Below are positions 1 through 9,090 of a DNA stretch of 64,000 nucleotides, piece after piece. The stretch's first letter is position 1, and every line of letters begins with the position of its first letter. The position numbers and the translations under genes are program-made. Where the stretch lies: assembly GCF_025143825.1 (NCBI RefSeq), contig NZ_CP083560.1:1426001-1490000 (forward strand), in the 5' to 3' direction. The stretch is from Sulfitobacter sp. S223 (GTDB lineage Bacteria > Pseudomonadota > Alphaproteobacteria > Rhodobacterales > Rhodobacteraceae). A model generated the notes under the pieces. That model did no database searches, was not told where the DNA came from, and saw only the letters and a program-made list of their open reading frames with translations.

Positions 1-528
1 GGTGGGAAGACTGTCGATGGTTGTGCGGTTGCGCGTGTCCCAATAGGTCTCGATCCCGTCAGGCCCCTTGTCCTGCGCCCATTTGGCCAGCACGTCCCTT
101 TCGCCCGCATAATCAAAGAAGGGGACCGCATAACCACAGCTGGTCTGCAACATGTCCACGGTCATGTCATAGATTTGCCGTGCGCCGGGCGAGGCATCGA
201 ACAGCGCATCGAGCTTCGCAAAGTCGGCATCGCGCGGGTGCAACGTGCGCGCACTTCCATAGGCCCTCATGATCATTGGCCGTGCCTCAAACCCGCACCA
301 CATCAGGGTCATCCGGTTTACCTGCGCCAGATGGCCTGCGGTTTCATTGCCTGATCCGGTCAGATTGCGCCAGATGATCCGGTTCGAACCCAGCACCCGC
401 AGGCTATCCATGCCTTTGGGTGAGATATTGACGCGGCCTTCTGCGGCGGCAGAGCCGCAAAAGAACATGTGCTGCGCTTCGATGAACTTGAGGTGATCGT
501 CTTCTATTCGTTTGAATTGCTTGGCCAT
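1..528 (-). CDS. PNPOx-family flavoprotein, partial (3' end outside window)
   Basis: The first 176 codons of a gene that runs off the left edge. The start (MAKQFKRI) overlaps the glmS stop by one base (TAATG), so it is probably translated as part of the glmU-glmS operon. The sequence has the pyridoxamine 5'-phosphate-oxidase split-barrel look: an early HMFFCGSAAAEGRVNISPKG strand-turn-strand, then NRIIWRNLTGSGNETAGHL, which resembles the flavin-phosphate binding segment of these proteins. Family members bind FMN, F420 or haem and many are uncharacterised oxidoreductases. A true PdxH is unlikely from the sequence, so the substrate is unknown. The family assignment is my reading of sequence pattern; the C-terminus cannot be judged. 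Confidence 0.8.
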   Translation of the reverse strand, partial: MAKQFKRIEDDHLKFIEAQHMFFCGSAAAEGRVNISPKGMDSLRVLGSNRIIWRNLTGSGNETAGHLAQVNRMTLMWCGFEARPMIMRAYGSARTLHPRDADFAKLDALFDASPGARQIYDMTVDMLQTSCGYAVPFFDYAGERDVLAKWAQDKGPDGIETYWDTRNRTTIDSLPT

Positions 529-2348
529 TACTCGACCGTGACCGATTTCGCGAGGTTGCGGGGCTGATCCACATCCGTCCCTTTGGCAACAGCCGTATGA
601 TAGGCAAGCAACTGGGCTGGAATTGCGTAGAGGATCGGCGCAACAGCATCGGAAACATCAGGCATCTCGATGGTGTCCCAGACCCCTTGGTTTGCCTCGT
701 TCAGGCCTTCTCGGTCCGAGACAAGGATCACCTTTCCCTTGCGCGCCATGACTTCCTGCATGTTGCTGACTGTTTTGTCGAAAAGCGCGTCACGCGGGGC
801 CAGAACCACCACAGGCATGTTTTCATCAATCAGGGCGATGGGGCCGTGCTTCAATTCACCTGAAGCATAAGCCTCGGCGTGTATGTAGCTGATTTCTTTT
901 AGTTTAAGCGCCCCTTCATGGGCAAGGGGGTAAAGCGGCCCCCGGCCCAGGAACAATACATCACGGGCATTTGCCAGCTTGCGCGCTGTCTCACGAATAG
1001 AGTCGCTTTGATCCAGTGCTTCGGCCATCAGGGCCGGCAAGCGCCGCAGTTGCGCCAAATGGTCCTGACGCTCTTCCTCGGTGATTGCGCCGCGATCCTT
1101 GGCGGCTTTGAGCGCCAGCAAGAACAGAACGATAAGCTGGCAGGTGAATGCTTTGGTCGAGGCAACGCCGATTTCGACGCCTGCATAAATCGGCATCGCC
1201 AGATCGCTTTCACGTGCGATCGAGCTTTCGGGAACGTTAACCACCGACATGATCTTGTCGGCTTTGCCTTCGCAGTATCGTAGCGCAGCCAGCGTGTCCG
1301 CTGTTTCACCAGACTGGCTGACAAATAACGCAACAGAGCGGGCAGGGATCGGTGGTTCACGATAGCGGAACTCAGAGGCAACATCGACCTCTACCGGCAG
1401 GCGCGCAATTTGTTCAAACCAGTATTTGGCGGTCACGCAGGCCAAATACGCAGTGCCGCAGGCAACCATTGTGATGCGGTCCACGTTTGCAAAATCGATC
1501 TGGGGGTCGGGCAGGCGGATTTCACCTGACTTGCTTAGATAGTGGCCCAAGGCTTCGGCAATAACTGTGGGCTGTTCGGCGATTTCTTTCGCCATAAAGT
1601 GTTTGTGGCCGGCTTTGTCGATCCGGGTGGCGCTGATCTGGATTGTGCGCACTTCGCGGTTCGCAGGTTCGCCCGCAGCATTGAAAATCTCTGCACCCGC
1701 ACGGGTGACAAAGGCATAGTCGCCTTCCTCAAGATAGCTGATGCGGTCGGTCATGGGCGATAGGGCAATCGCGTCCGACCCGACAAACATCTCGCCGTCG
1801 CCATAGCCGATCGCCAGCGGCGAGCCTTTGCGCGCGGCAACGATCAGGTCGTCTTCACCATCGAACAAAAAGGCCAGCGCAAAGGCGCCTTGCAGTTTGC
1901 CCAGTGTCTTTACCGCAGCCTCACGTGCGCCGAGCCCTTCGGACATGAAGTGCTGGGCCAGCATTGCCACGGTTTCAGTATCGGTATCGGTGACCGGTGT
2001 GATACCGTAGGTAGCTAGCTCAACGCGCAATTCACGGAAGTTTTCGATGATCCCGTTATGCACGACAGCGACGGGACCCGAGCGGTGAGGGTGGGCATTT
2101 CCGATATTGGGTTCACCATGGGTGGCCCAGCGGGTGTGGCCGATCCCCGACTTGCCCGCCAGCGGTTCATGTACCAGCAGATCGCCAAGATTAACCAGTT
2201 TGCCGACGGCGCGGCGGCGTTCCAGAACGCCATTGTTTACAGTGGCGATACCTGCACTGTCATAGCCGCGATATTCGAGCCGCTTAAGCGCTTCTACCAG
2301 AATGGGCGCTGCTTCGTGCTTCCCCAGTACCCCTACAATTCCACACAT
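528..2348 (-). CDS. glmS: Glutamine--fructose-6-phosphate aminotransferase (isomerizing)
   Basis: Makes glucosamine-6-phosphate from fructose-6-phosphate and glutamine, the committed step to UDP-GlcNAc for peptidoglycan and lipopolysaccharide; cytosolic. The 606 residues match the usual family length. Seen: N-terminal MCGIVG with Cys2 as the glutaminase nucleophile, GHTRWATHGEPN and HNGIIENF in the glutamine amidotransferase half (about residues 1-220), then two SIS sugar-isomerase domains with SQSGETADT and the conserved C-terminal NLAKSVTVE. It starts one base after the glmU stop, so the two are almost certainly co-translated. I see no glmS ribozyme-like leader, as there is no room for one between the two genes. 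Confidence 0.98.
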   Translation of the reverse strand: MCGIVGVLGKHEAAPILVEALKRLEYRGYDSAGIATVNNGVLERRRAVGKLVNLGDLLVHEPLAGKSGIGHTRWATHGEPNIGNAHPHRSGPVAVVHNGIIENFRELRVELATYGITPVTDTDTETVAMLAQHFMSEGLGAREAAVKTLGKLQGAFALAFLFDGEDDLIVAARKGSPLAIGYGDGEMFVGSDAIALSPMTDRISYLEEGDYAFVTRAGAEIFNAAGEPANREVRTIQISATRIDKAGHKHFMAKEIAEQPTVIAEALGHYLSKSGEIRLPDPQIDFANVDRITMVACGTAYLACVTAKYWFEQIARLPVEVDVASEFRYREPPIPARSVALFVSQSGETADTLAALRYCEGKADKIMSVVNVPESSIARESDLAMPIYAGVEIGVASTKAFTCQLIVLFLLALKAAKDRGAITEEERQDHLAQLRRLPALMAEALDQSDSIRETARKLANARDVLFLGRGPLYPLAHEGALKLKEISYIHAEAYASGELKHGPIALIDENMPVVVLAPRDALFDKTVSNMQEVMARKGKVILVSDREGLNEANQGVWDTIEMPDVSDAVAPILYAIPAQLLAYHTAVAKGTDVDQPRNLAKSVTVE

Positions 2349-2349
2349 A

Positions 2350-3702
2350 TCAGCTGCCCCGCTGCTGTTTGGCCTTTTTGGCCTTCAAAATGTCCATGAG
2401 TTTGCGCGCCATTCCCGGTTTCTCGACCTGCGGTGCGCGCGACAGCGCCAATGCGTCGGGTTCAACGTCCGACGTAATCACCGAACCTGAAGCGGTCATT
2501 GCTCCGTTGCCGATATGCACAGGTGCGACCAGCATGGTGTTCGATCCGATAAAGGCGTTTGCGCCGATATGAGTGTGATGCTTCATCACGCCATCGTAAT
2601 TGCAGGTGATGGTACCTGCGCCGATGTTGGCGCGTGCGCCGACAAAGGCGTCGCCGATATAGCTAAGATGGTTGACCTTGGCACCTTCGGCCACAACAGC
2701 GTTCTTGATTTCGACAAAGTTGCCTACGCGTGTATTTTCTTCCAGTTCGGCACCGGGGCGCAGGCGCGCATAAGGTCCAACAACGGACCCGCGCGACACG
2801 TGGCAGCCCTCCAGATGGCTGAACGCACGAATGTGCACTCCGCTTTCGACCGTGACGCCGGGGCCAAAGACCACGTTCGGCTCAATCAGAGTATCGCGTC
2901 CGATGACAGTGTCGCGGGCAAGGTATACGGTTTCCGGGGCCTGCAGGGTCACGCCGTCTTCCAGCAGGATGGCGCGGGCGCGGGCCTGAAATGCGGCTTC
3001 CGCCTCGGCCAGTTGCGCACGAGAGTTGACTCCCAGTGTTTCAGCTTCGTCGCAGGTGACGGCGGTGGCGCGCAGCCCGCGCGCACGGGCCAGACCAATG
3101 ATGTCCGTAAGGTAGTATTCGCCGGAAGCGTTGTTGTTGTCGACTTCTGAGATCAGGTCGAACAGAAGCGCACTGTCGCACGCAATGACACCGCTGTTGC
3201 ACAGAGTGATCGCGCGCTCTGCCTCGTTCGCGTCTTTGAATTCTATGATCCGCTCAAGGGATTTACCTTCGAGGATCAGGCGGCCGTAGCGTCCCGGATC
3301 GGCGGCCTCAAAGCCAAGCACGACCACATCCACTTCTTGTGCTGCCTGCACCATCCGTTCAAGCGTTTCGGGTGAAACAAAGGGCGTATCACCGTACAGC
3401 ACGATCGCTGTCCCGTCGAAATCAGCAAGCGCGTCTTTCGCCTGATTGACCGCATGCGCGGTGCCAAGCTGTTCGTGCTGGACCACAACGATCGCGGTTT
3501 CGTCAAACGCATGGGCGGCCTTGGTCACCGCTTCGGCCCCGTGACCCGCAACGACAACTGTGTGGGCAGGGTCCAATGTGGCACCTGCCGCAATCGCGTG
3601 AACCAGCATTGGGTCGCCGGCGATGGGGTGTAACACTTTCGGCAGCTCCGAATTCATGCGCGTGCCCTTGCCAGCAGCAAGAATAATCAGGCTGGTATTC
3701 AT
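2350..3702 (-). CDS. glmU: Bifunctional GlcNAc-1-phosphate uridyltransferase / glucosamine-1-phosphate acetyltransferase
   Basis: Acetylates glucosamine-1-phosphate and couples it to UTP to give UDP-GlcNAc. The N-terminal nucleotidyltransferase domain (about 1-225) has LAAGKGTRMNSELPKVLHPI. The C-terminal half is a left-handed beta-helix acetyltransferase with hexapeptide repeats and GAGTITCNYDGVMKHHTHIG. The length of 450 aa is normal. It is the first gene of a minus-strand operon with glmS and a PNPOx-family gene. It is divergent from the HAD phosphatase gene, so the roughly 140 bp between them should hold both promoters. Confidence 0.98.
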   Translation of the reverse strand: MNTSLIILAAGKGTRMNSELPKVLHPIAGDPMLVHAIAAGATLDPAHTVVVAGHGAEAVTKAAHAFDETAIVVVQHEQLGTAHAVNQAKDALADFDGTAIVLYGDTPFVSPETLERMVQAAQEVDVVVLGFEAADPGRYGRLILEGKSLERIIEFKDANEAERAITLCNSGVIACDSALLFDLISEVDNNNASGEYYLTDIIGLARARGLRATAVTCDEAETLGVNSRAQLAEAEAAFQARARAILLEDGVTLQAPETVYLARDTVIGRDTLIEPNVVFGPGVTVESGVHIRAFSHLEGCHVSRGSVVGPYARLRPGAELEENTRVGNFVEIKNAVVAEGAKVNHLSYIGDAFVGARANIGAGTITCNYDGVMKHHTHIGANAFIGSNTMLVAPVHIGNGAMTASGSVITSDVEPDALALSRAPQVEKPGMARKLMDILKAKKAKQQRGS

Positions 3703-3846
3703 CTGTTTTCCGTTCTGCTCTATATTTAAGACTTGTTTACCTCAACTGCTGTCCAGCGCAAGGTAGGTCCGGATCACTTCGGGTTGCGGCTTGCAACAAG
3801 CAGGGGTGCGCGGTAGGCGGAATGTTGCATGATGCGGGGGATTTCG

Positions 3847-4518
3847 ATGAAGACGGTGGTATTCGATCTGGACGGCACGCTTGCCGATACGAGCGGTGAT
3901 TTGATCGCTGCGGCAAATGCGTGTTTTCGCGATATGGGTGCAGGTGATCTGCTTGATCCGGCGACGGATGCAGGGACTGCGCTGCGCGGTGGACGCGCGA
4001 TGTTGCGTCTGGGCATGATCCGTATGGGCCGCGCCGAGGATGATCCACTGATTGACACCTATTACTCTGATCTGTTGAGCCATTATGCCCGTGACATCGA
4101 CACGCATACGCGGCTGTATGATGGTGCGATGGCAGCGGTGGCAGAGCTGAAAACGCGGGGCTATATCGTCGCTATCTGTACCAACAAACCCGAGGGACTT
4201 GCGCGCGAATTGCTTACCCGTCTGGGCGTGCTGGACAGCTTCGCTGCGTTATTAGGCGCTGATACCCTGTCCGTGCGCAAACCCGATCCCGAGCACCTGT
4301 ACGAGACCGCACGTCGCGCAGGCGGCGATCCAGCGCTTTGTGTGCTGGTGGGTGATAGTGACACAGACCGCAACACATCGCGCGCAGCTGGTGTGCCATC
4401 GATCCTCGTGACTTTTGGTCCGTCCGGTGATGATATGGCGGCATTGGCGCCAGAGGCTTTGTTGCATAGCTACGGCGATTTGCCCGATTTGGTCGAGCAG
4501 ATGCTGGGAAAGGTCTAA
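3847..4518 (+). CDS. HAD-superfamily hydrolase, phosphoglycolate phosphatase-like
   Basis: A 223-residue HAD phosphatase. Motif I is FDLDGTLADT right after the start, motif II falls in AICTNKPEG, and motifs III/IV are KPDPEHLYE and VLVGDSDTDRNTSRAAG, with a helical cap between motifs I and II. The arrangement fits phosphoglycolate phosphatase (Gph) and related phosphosugar or nucleotide phosphatases; the substrate cannot be fixed from sequence. I place the start at MKTVVFDLDG because a GGGGG run sits upstream at suitable spacing; in-frame ATGs at 3829 and 3832 would add only six residues. It lies three bases upstream of a DegT-type aminotransferase gene, so co-transcription is likely. Confidence 0.87.
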   Translation: MKTVVFDLDGTLADTSGDLIAAANACFRDMGAGDLLDPATDAGTALRGGRAMLRLGMIRMGRAEDDPLIDTYYSDLLSHYARDIDTHTRLYDGAMAAVAELKTRGYIVAICTNKPEGLARELLTRLGVLDSFAALLGADTLSVRKPDPEHLYETARRAGGDPALCVLVGDSDTDRNTSRAAGVPSILVTFGPSGDDMAALAPEALLHSYGDLPDLVEQMLGKV

Positions 4519-4521
4519 GCG

Positions 4522-5718
4522 TTGGACGAGGTTTTCGGCGGAAGTTTCACACAGCAGGAGCCGATCCCCGAGGCCGGGATTGCGGCGGCAGTGGCGGTGA
4601 TGCGGCACGGACGCCTGCACCGGTATAACACGGTCGGAGACGAGATTGCCGAAACTGTGCTGCTGGAGCAGGAGTTTGCGGCCTATGTCGGCGCGAAATA
4701 TTGCTTGGCGGTGGCATCGGGTGGCTACGCCATGGCGACCGCATTGCGCGCAGTGGGGGTCAAGCCATCTGACCGTGTCTTAACCAATGCCTTCACCCTC
4801 GCGCCTGTGCCGGGCGCGATTGCGGCTGTTGGGGCAGTGCCGGTGTTTGTGGGCGTGACCCGATCGCTTGTGCTTGACCTTGAGGATCTTGCGGCGAAGG
4901 CGGATCAAGGAAGCGTTCTGTTGCTGAGCCACATGCGTGGGCATTTGTGCGACATGGAGCGGTTGATGGAGATTTGCGACGCCGCGGGTATCACTGTCAT
5001 CGAAGACTGCGCCCACACCATGGGGGCCGCCTGGAAGGGCAAGCCTTCGGGAACATGGGGGAAGGTCGGCTGCTATTCGTGTCAGACCTACAAGCACATG
5101 AATTCCGGCGAGGGCGGGCTGTTTGTCACAGATGACGCGGAAGTAGCCGCACGCGCAATCATGTATTCGGGTAGCTATATGCTGTATGAACGCCATCTGG
5201 CCGGGCCGCCAAAGGAGACATTCGAGACAATTCGTTTTGAAACGCCGAATATCTCGGGGCGTATGGACAACCTGCGCGCAGCGATCCTGCGACCGCAACT
5301 CGAAGATTTGGCCACTCAATGTACGCGTTGGAACGAGAGGTATCTGACGCTTGAAACTGGCTTGCGCGGGGCGGCCGGGTTGACGGTGATTGAGCGGCAG
5401 GAGCAGGAAACGTTCGTTGGCTCTTCTATCCAGTTTTTGTTGGAGGACTGGCAGGCGGCAGATGTGCAAATGCTTGTCGGGCGTTGCGCTGCACGCGGCG
5501 TTGAATTGAAGTGGTTCGGGAATGCTGAGCCGGTCGGATTTACCAGCCGCTATGACAGTTGGCGGTATGTTGACGCGCCTGCAATGCCACAAAGCGATCG
5601 CGTGCTTGCAGGTATTATAGACATGCGCGTCCCGCTAACCTTCAGCCTTGACGATTGCGCGATGATCGCACGCATAATTCGCGAAGAGGCGGAAAGGATC
5701 AGCACCCCCGCAACCTGA
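4522..5718 (+). CDS. DegT/DnrJ/EryC1/StrS-family PLP-dependent aminotransferase
   Basis: A 398-residue fold-type I aminotransferase of the sugar-aminotransferase family. Seen: CLAVASGGYAMATALRAVGV at the cofactor phosphate site, VIEDCAHTMGAAWKGK with the Asp that contacts the pyridine nitrogen, and SCQTYKHMNSGEGG with the probable Schiff-base Lys. Members aminate nucleotide-linked keto-sugars or related ketones. There are no sugar-biosynthesis genes next to it, so the substrate is open. Translation appears to start at a TTG three bases after the HAD gene stop, and no nearer upstream ATG fits. The gene ends before a strong hairpin at 5734-5764. Confidence 0.88.
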   Translation: MDEVFGGSFTQQEPIPEAGIAAAVAVMRHGRLHRYNTVGDEIAETVLLEQEFAAYVGAKYCLAVASGGYAMATALRAVGVKPSDRVLTNAFTLAPVPGAIAAVGAVPVFVGVTRSLVLDLEDLAAKADQGSVLLLSHMRGHLCDMERLMEICDAAGITVIEDCAHTMGAAWKGKPSGTWGKVGCYSCQTYKHMNSGEGGLFVTDDAEVAARAIMYSGSYMLYERHLAGPPKETFETIRFETPNISGRMDNLRAAILRPQLEDLATQCTRWNERYLTLETGLRGAAGLTVIERQEQETFVGSSIQFLLEDWQAADVQMLVGRCAARGVELKWFGNAEPVGFTSRYDSWRYVDAPAMPQSDRVLAGIIDMRVPLTFSLDDCAMIARIIREEAERISTPAT

Positions 5719-5733
5719 CCCGCCGGAGCGCTG

Positions 5734-5764
5734 GCGCGCACGACATGTTTTATGTCGCGCGCGC
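5734..5764. terminator. Hairpin between convergent genes, probable bidirectional terminator
   Basis: A 13-position stem (left arm GCGCGCACGACAT, one mismatch) closes a GTTTT loop. It sits between the DegT gene stop (5718) and the stop of the convergent PNPOx gene (5800). There is no long T-run on either side, so termination is inferred from stem strength and location only. Confidence 0.55.
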
Positions 5765-5799
5765 GGCCATGTTGCAGTCAGCAATGTGGGTGAGGGGGC

Positions 5800-6267
5800 T
5801 TAGAAACGTAGGGTGCCATGTTCGCCCATATCGGGTTTGCTACCGCCAAGGTTTGCCTTTGCGATCTCGTAGAAGAATGACAATGCTCCGCCTGTGCTCC
5901 AGACTTCGGCTTCGCTCAGGTCCATTCGGATAAGCTCCAAATCGTCATCCTGCTTGCCGTCTTCAAACCATGCAGCGGCGATAATCGACCATAATTCTTC
6001 AAGCTTGGCCGGATCGTTCACACTGTGCACTTTGCCGTCGATGCGCGCATAAATGTGGGCGTCATTGTCTGAAACGATGTACTGAGCGGTTGAGCCACCA
6101 GCCGCGGCTTTTCCCAGATCGGTGCCCTTGGCAGTGATGAACCACAAGGCGCGGTGTTCTGCGTCAACGTAATGCGTCATCGGGGCGGCAGGCGCGTTTT
6201 GCGCGCTTAGCATGCCAGTACGGGAATCGCTGAGACGGTCCCAGAAGGTTTGATTGAGGTCTGCCAT
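5800..6267 (-). CDS. General-stress-protein-26-like PNPOx-family protein
   Basis: A 155-residue single-domain split-barrel flavoprotein of the type annotated as general stress protein 26 / pyridoxamine 5'-phosphate oxidase family. Seen: FWDRLSDSRTGMLSAQ at the N-terminus, ALWFITAKGTDLGK and HIYARIDGKVHSVNDPAKLEELW in the barrel, and a C-terminal helix preceded by VWSTGGALSFF. Family members bind FMN or FAD and are often stress-induced, but the reaction is not known. An AAGGAG lies six bases before the ATG. It is divergent from the leucine-catabolism operon and convergent with the aminotransferase gene. Confidence 0.85.
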   Translation of the reverse strand: MADLNQTFWDRLSDSRTGMLSAQNAPAAPMTHYVDAEHRALWFITAKGTDLGKAAAGGSTAQYIVSDNDAHIYARIDGKVHSVNDPAKLEELWSIIAAAWFEDGKQDDDLELIRMDLSEAEVWSTGGALSFFYEIAKANLGGSKPDMGEHGTLRF

Positions 6268-6339
6268 GGGAGGCTCCTTTTTAAACGCGTTGCTTGTATC
6301 GCTTTCTCAACCCGCCTGAAGGCGGACGAGTTCCAAAGC

Positions 6340-6382
6340 TTGACGCAGGGGGTGTGTTCTGTCAGTAATGAACAAGCGTTCA
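6340..6382 (+). promoter_or_regulatory. Candidate promoter and operator of the leucine/isovalerate operon
   Basis: TTGACG at 6340-6345 and AGTAAT at 6364-6369 are 18 bases apart and precede ivd (start 6410). An inverted repeat TGAAC-N4-GTTCA at 6369-6382 covers the expected transcription start, a typical repressor position. The half-sites and 4-base spacing recall TetR-type fatty-acid regulators, but no regulator gene is adjacent. Seen by eye only; the promoter assignment is an inference. Confidence 0.4.
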
Positions 6383-6409
6383 ATAAATCCGGATCGAGGG
6401 AGAAGTTCC

Positions 6410-7573
6410 ATGTTCAACGCCACCATGCAGTTTGATCTAGGCGAAGACGTCAATGCTTTGCGAGAGACGGTACACCGTTGGGCGCAAGAGCGGGTGCGCC
6501 CTATGGCTCAAAGCATAGACTCTGAAAATATGTTCCCTGCCGACTTGTGGCAGGAGATGGGCAGCCTTGGCTTGTTAGGTATGACCGTTGACGAAAAGTG
6601 GGGTGGTACCGGAATGGGCTATCTCGCGCATACTGTCGCGGTAGAAGAGGTCGCGCGGGCAAGCGCATCTGTCTCGCTGTCTTACGGCGCGCATTCCAAC
6701 CTGTGTGTGAACCAGATCAGCCTGAACGGCACGGATGAGCAGCGCGCGAAATTCCTGCCCAAGCTGTGCTCGGGTGAGCATGTCGGCGCGCTGGCGATGT
6801 CAGAGACCAGCGCCGGTTCCGACGTTGTTTCGATGAAATTGAGCGCTGAAAAGCGCAATGACCACTACCGTCTGAGCGGCAACAAATACTGGATCACCAA
6901 TGGCTGTGATGCAGAAACGCTGGTTGTCTATGCCAAAACGGACAAAGATGCAGGCTCCAAGGGGATTACCGCATTCTTGATCGAGAAGAGCATGAAGGGT
7001 TTCACCACCAGTCAGCATTTCGACAAGCTCGGTATGCGTGGTTCGAACACTGCCGAGCTGATCTTTGACGACTGCGAAGTCCCGTTCGAGAATGTGTTGG
7101 GCGAAGAAGGCAGGGGCGTGCGCGTCTTGATGTCTGGCCTCGACTACGAACGCGTCGTGTTGGCTGGGATCGGTTTGGGGCTTATGGCGGCTTGCCTTGA
7201 TGAAATTATGCCCTATATGGCCGAACGAAAACAGTTCGGACAGCCAGTCGGTAGCTTCCAGCTGATGCAGGGTAAAATGGCGGATATGTACACGGCCATG
7301 AACTCGGCCCGCGCTTATGTATACGAAGTTGCCAAATCTTGTGATCGCGGCGAGGTGACCCGTGCAGATGCAGCCGCGTGCTGTCTTTATGCGTCCGAGC
7401 AGGCGATGGTGCAGGCGCACCAAGCGGTGCAGGCGATGGGCGGGGCAGGGTATTTGTCTGACAACCCAGTTGCCCGCATCTTCCGAGATGCCAAGCTGAT
7501 GGAAATCGGCGCTGGAACATCGGAAATCCGGCGCATGCTCGTGGGTCGCGAGATGATGGCATCCATGTCATGA
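6410..7573 (+). CDS. ivd: Isovaleryl-CoA dehydrogenase
   Basis: FAD enzyme oxidising isovaleryl-CoA to 3-methylcrotonyl-CoA in leucine breakdown, passing electrons to electron-transfer flavoprotein. 387 aa with the full acyl-CoA dehydrogenase fold: ALAMSETSAGSDVVSM, YWITNG and FDKLGMRGSNTAEL. The catalytic base is predicted as the Glu in LDYERVVLAG, the position characteristic of isovaleryl-CoA dehydrogenases rather than the C-terminal Glu of other family members. The C-terminal GAGTSEIRRMLVGREM is typical. The start was chosen at ATG 6410 behind GAGGGAGA; an upstream ATG at 6368 adds 14 unlikely residues. The stop overlaps the next gene by four bases (ATGA). Downstream mccA, mccB and HMG-CoA lyase support the substrate. 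Confidence 0.95.
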   Translation: MFNATMQFDLGEDVNALRETVHRWAQERVRPMAQSIDSENMFPADLWQEMGSLGLLGMTVDEKWGGTGMGYLAHTVAVEEVARASASVSLSYGAHSNLCVNQISLNGTDEQRAKFLPKLCSGEHVGALAMSETSAGSDVVSMKLSAEKRNDHYRLSGNKYWITNGCDAETLVVYAKTDKDAGSKGITAFLIEKSMKGFTTSQHFDKLGMRGSNTAELIFDDCEVPFENVLGEEGRGVRVLMSGLDYERVVLAGIGLGLMAACLDEIMPYMAERKQFGQPVGSFQLMQGKMADMYTAMNSARAYVYEVAKSCDRGEVTRADAAACCLYASEQAMVQAHQAVQAMGGAGYLSDNPVARIFRDAKLMEIGAGTSEIRRMLVGREMMASMS

Positions 7574-9090
7574 TACAGGCGTTGCCGGGTTTGAATGGAG
7601 AGGGGCGTTGGGACATACCAGCGCGCCTTAACATGGCGCGGCAATGTTTGGCTGGCGATCCTGATGCGCTGGCGGTGATTGATTTGACAGGACCCATGCG
7701 CCGCGATGTGAGTGTTGCTGCGCTGGACGACATGGTGGACGGCATTGCCCGCGCGCTGATGGCGCGCGTAAAGGCGGGTGACCGCGTCGGTGTGTTGTTG
7801 AGCCAGAGCCCGTGGTGTGTCGCCTCTCATCTGGCAATCTGGAAAATCGGCGCGATTTCAGTGCCTTTGTTCAAACTTTTTAAACACGATGCGCTGGCTT
7901 CAAGGGTTGGAGATAGCGGCGTCGAAATCGTTCTCACCGATGTCGAAGGGGCGTCTTTGTTGGGTGATCTGGCAGAGCCTTGGCTGGCCGAAGACATCGG
8001 CATAGCAGGCCCCCAAGTGCCGTTCGCGGATACCTGCCCGGAGGATCCGGCTGTCTTGATCTATACATCAGGCACAACGGGCACACCTAAGGGCGCATTG
8101 CATGGCCACCGTATATTAACCGGCCATTTGCCCGGTGTCGCGATAAGCCATGATTATCTGGGCCAAGATGGCGATTGTCTTTGGACGCCCGCTGACTGGG
8201 CATGGATTGGCGGGTTGTTCGATGTGGCTATGCCTGCGCTGGCGCTGGGCGTGCCTGTGGTTGCGGCACGAATGGCGAAATTTGATGTGAATGAATGCGC
8301 GCGGATCATCGCTGCCGGCGATGTGCGCAACGTGTTTTTCCCGCCCACTGCGTTGCGGATGCTCAAGGCGCAGGGTGCGACAATTGACGGGCTCCGGTCG
8401 GTCGCAAGCGGAGGAGAGCCGTTGGGCGCGCAGATGCTGGCATGGGGTCGCGACGCGCTGGGTGTGCAAATAAATGAATTCTACGGCCAGACCGAATGCA
8501 ATATGGTCGCCAGCAGCTGCGGCGCGGCGTTCGACGCTCGGGCGGGCTGTATTGGCAAGCCGGTTCCGGGGTTCGAGATTGCGGTGCTGGATGGCGACAC
8601 GCCTACGCAGAGTGAGGGCGATGTAGCGGTGAAGCGCGGGGCGGCTTCGATGATGTTGCGCTATTGGAACCGGCCCGAGGAGACGGCGGCCAAGTACCGC
8701 GGTGACTGGATGCTGACGGGCGATCGCGGCATCTGGGAAGGCGATTTCCTGCGTTTTGTGGGCCGCGAAGATGATGTGATCACCTCCAGCGGCTACCGTA
8801 TTGGGCCTGCGGAGATCGAGGATTGCTTACTGACCCATCCTGCCGTGGCGACGGTGGGGGTTGTGGGAAAGCCTGACGCGCTGCGGACCGAAGTAGTGAA
8901 GGCGTATGTCGTTGTGAAAAAGGGGGCGCAAGTGGCTGCCCCGGAGCTTCAGGCATGGGTTAAGGAGCGTCTGGCAAGTTATTCTTATCCAAGAGAAATA
9001 GAATTCCTGGATGCCTTACCAATGACGGTCACCGGAAAGGTGATCCGGCGCGAGCTGAAGGCCCGCGCAATGGTGGAGGGCGCAGGTTGA
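7570..9090 (+). CDS. AMP-dependent acyl-CoA synthetase
   Basis: Adenylate-forming enzyme of 506 aa activating a carboxylic acid to its CoA thioester. Seen: the P-loop-like LIYTSGTTGTPKGALHGH (A3), EFYGQTECN (A5), the LTGDRG region (A7), the hinge SSGYRIGPAEIE (A8) and the C-terminal lysine motif MTVTGKVIRREL (A10). Its place directly after ivd, with a four-base overlap, suggests a short or branched acid from branched-chain amino-acid or terpenoid breakdown, or acetoacetate-type activation at the end of the pathway. Sequence alone does not decide the substrate. Confidence 0.87.
   Translation: MIQALPGLNGEGRWDIPARLNMARQCLAGDPDALAVIDLTGPMRRDVSVAALDDMVDGIARALMARVKAGDRVGVLLSQSPWCVASHLAIWKIGAISVPLFKLFKHDALASRVGDSGVEIVLTDVEGASLLGDLAEPWLAEDIGIAGPQVPFADTCPEDPAVLIYTSGTTGTPKGALHGHRILTGHLPGVAISHDYLGQDGDCLWTPADWAWIGGLFDVAMPALALGVPVVAARMAKFDVNECARIIAAGDVRNVFFPPTALRMLKAQGATIDGLRSVASGGEPLGAQMLAWGRDALGVQINEFYGQTECNMVASSCGAAFDARAGCIGKPVPGFEIAVLDGDTPTQSEGDVAVKRGAASMMLRYWNRPEETAAKYRGDWMLTGDRGIWEGDFLRFVGREDDVITSSGYRIGPAEIEDCLLTHPAVATVGVVGKPDALRTEVVKAYVVVKKGAQVAAPELQAWVKERLASYSYPREIEFLDALPMTVTGKVIRRELKARAMVEGAG

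Noticed and set aside
2340-2360. A glmS ribozyme in front of glmS
   Set aside because: glmS starts one base after glmU stops, leaving no leader for the ribozyme.
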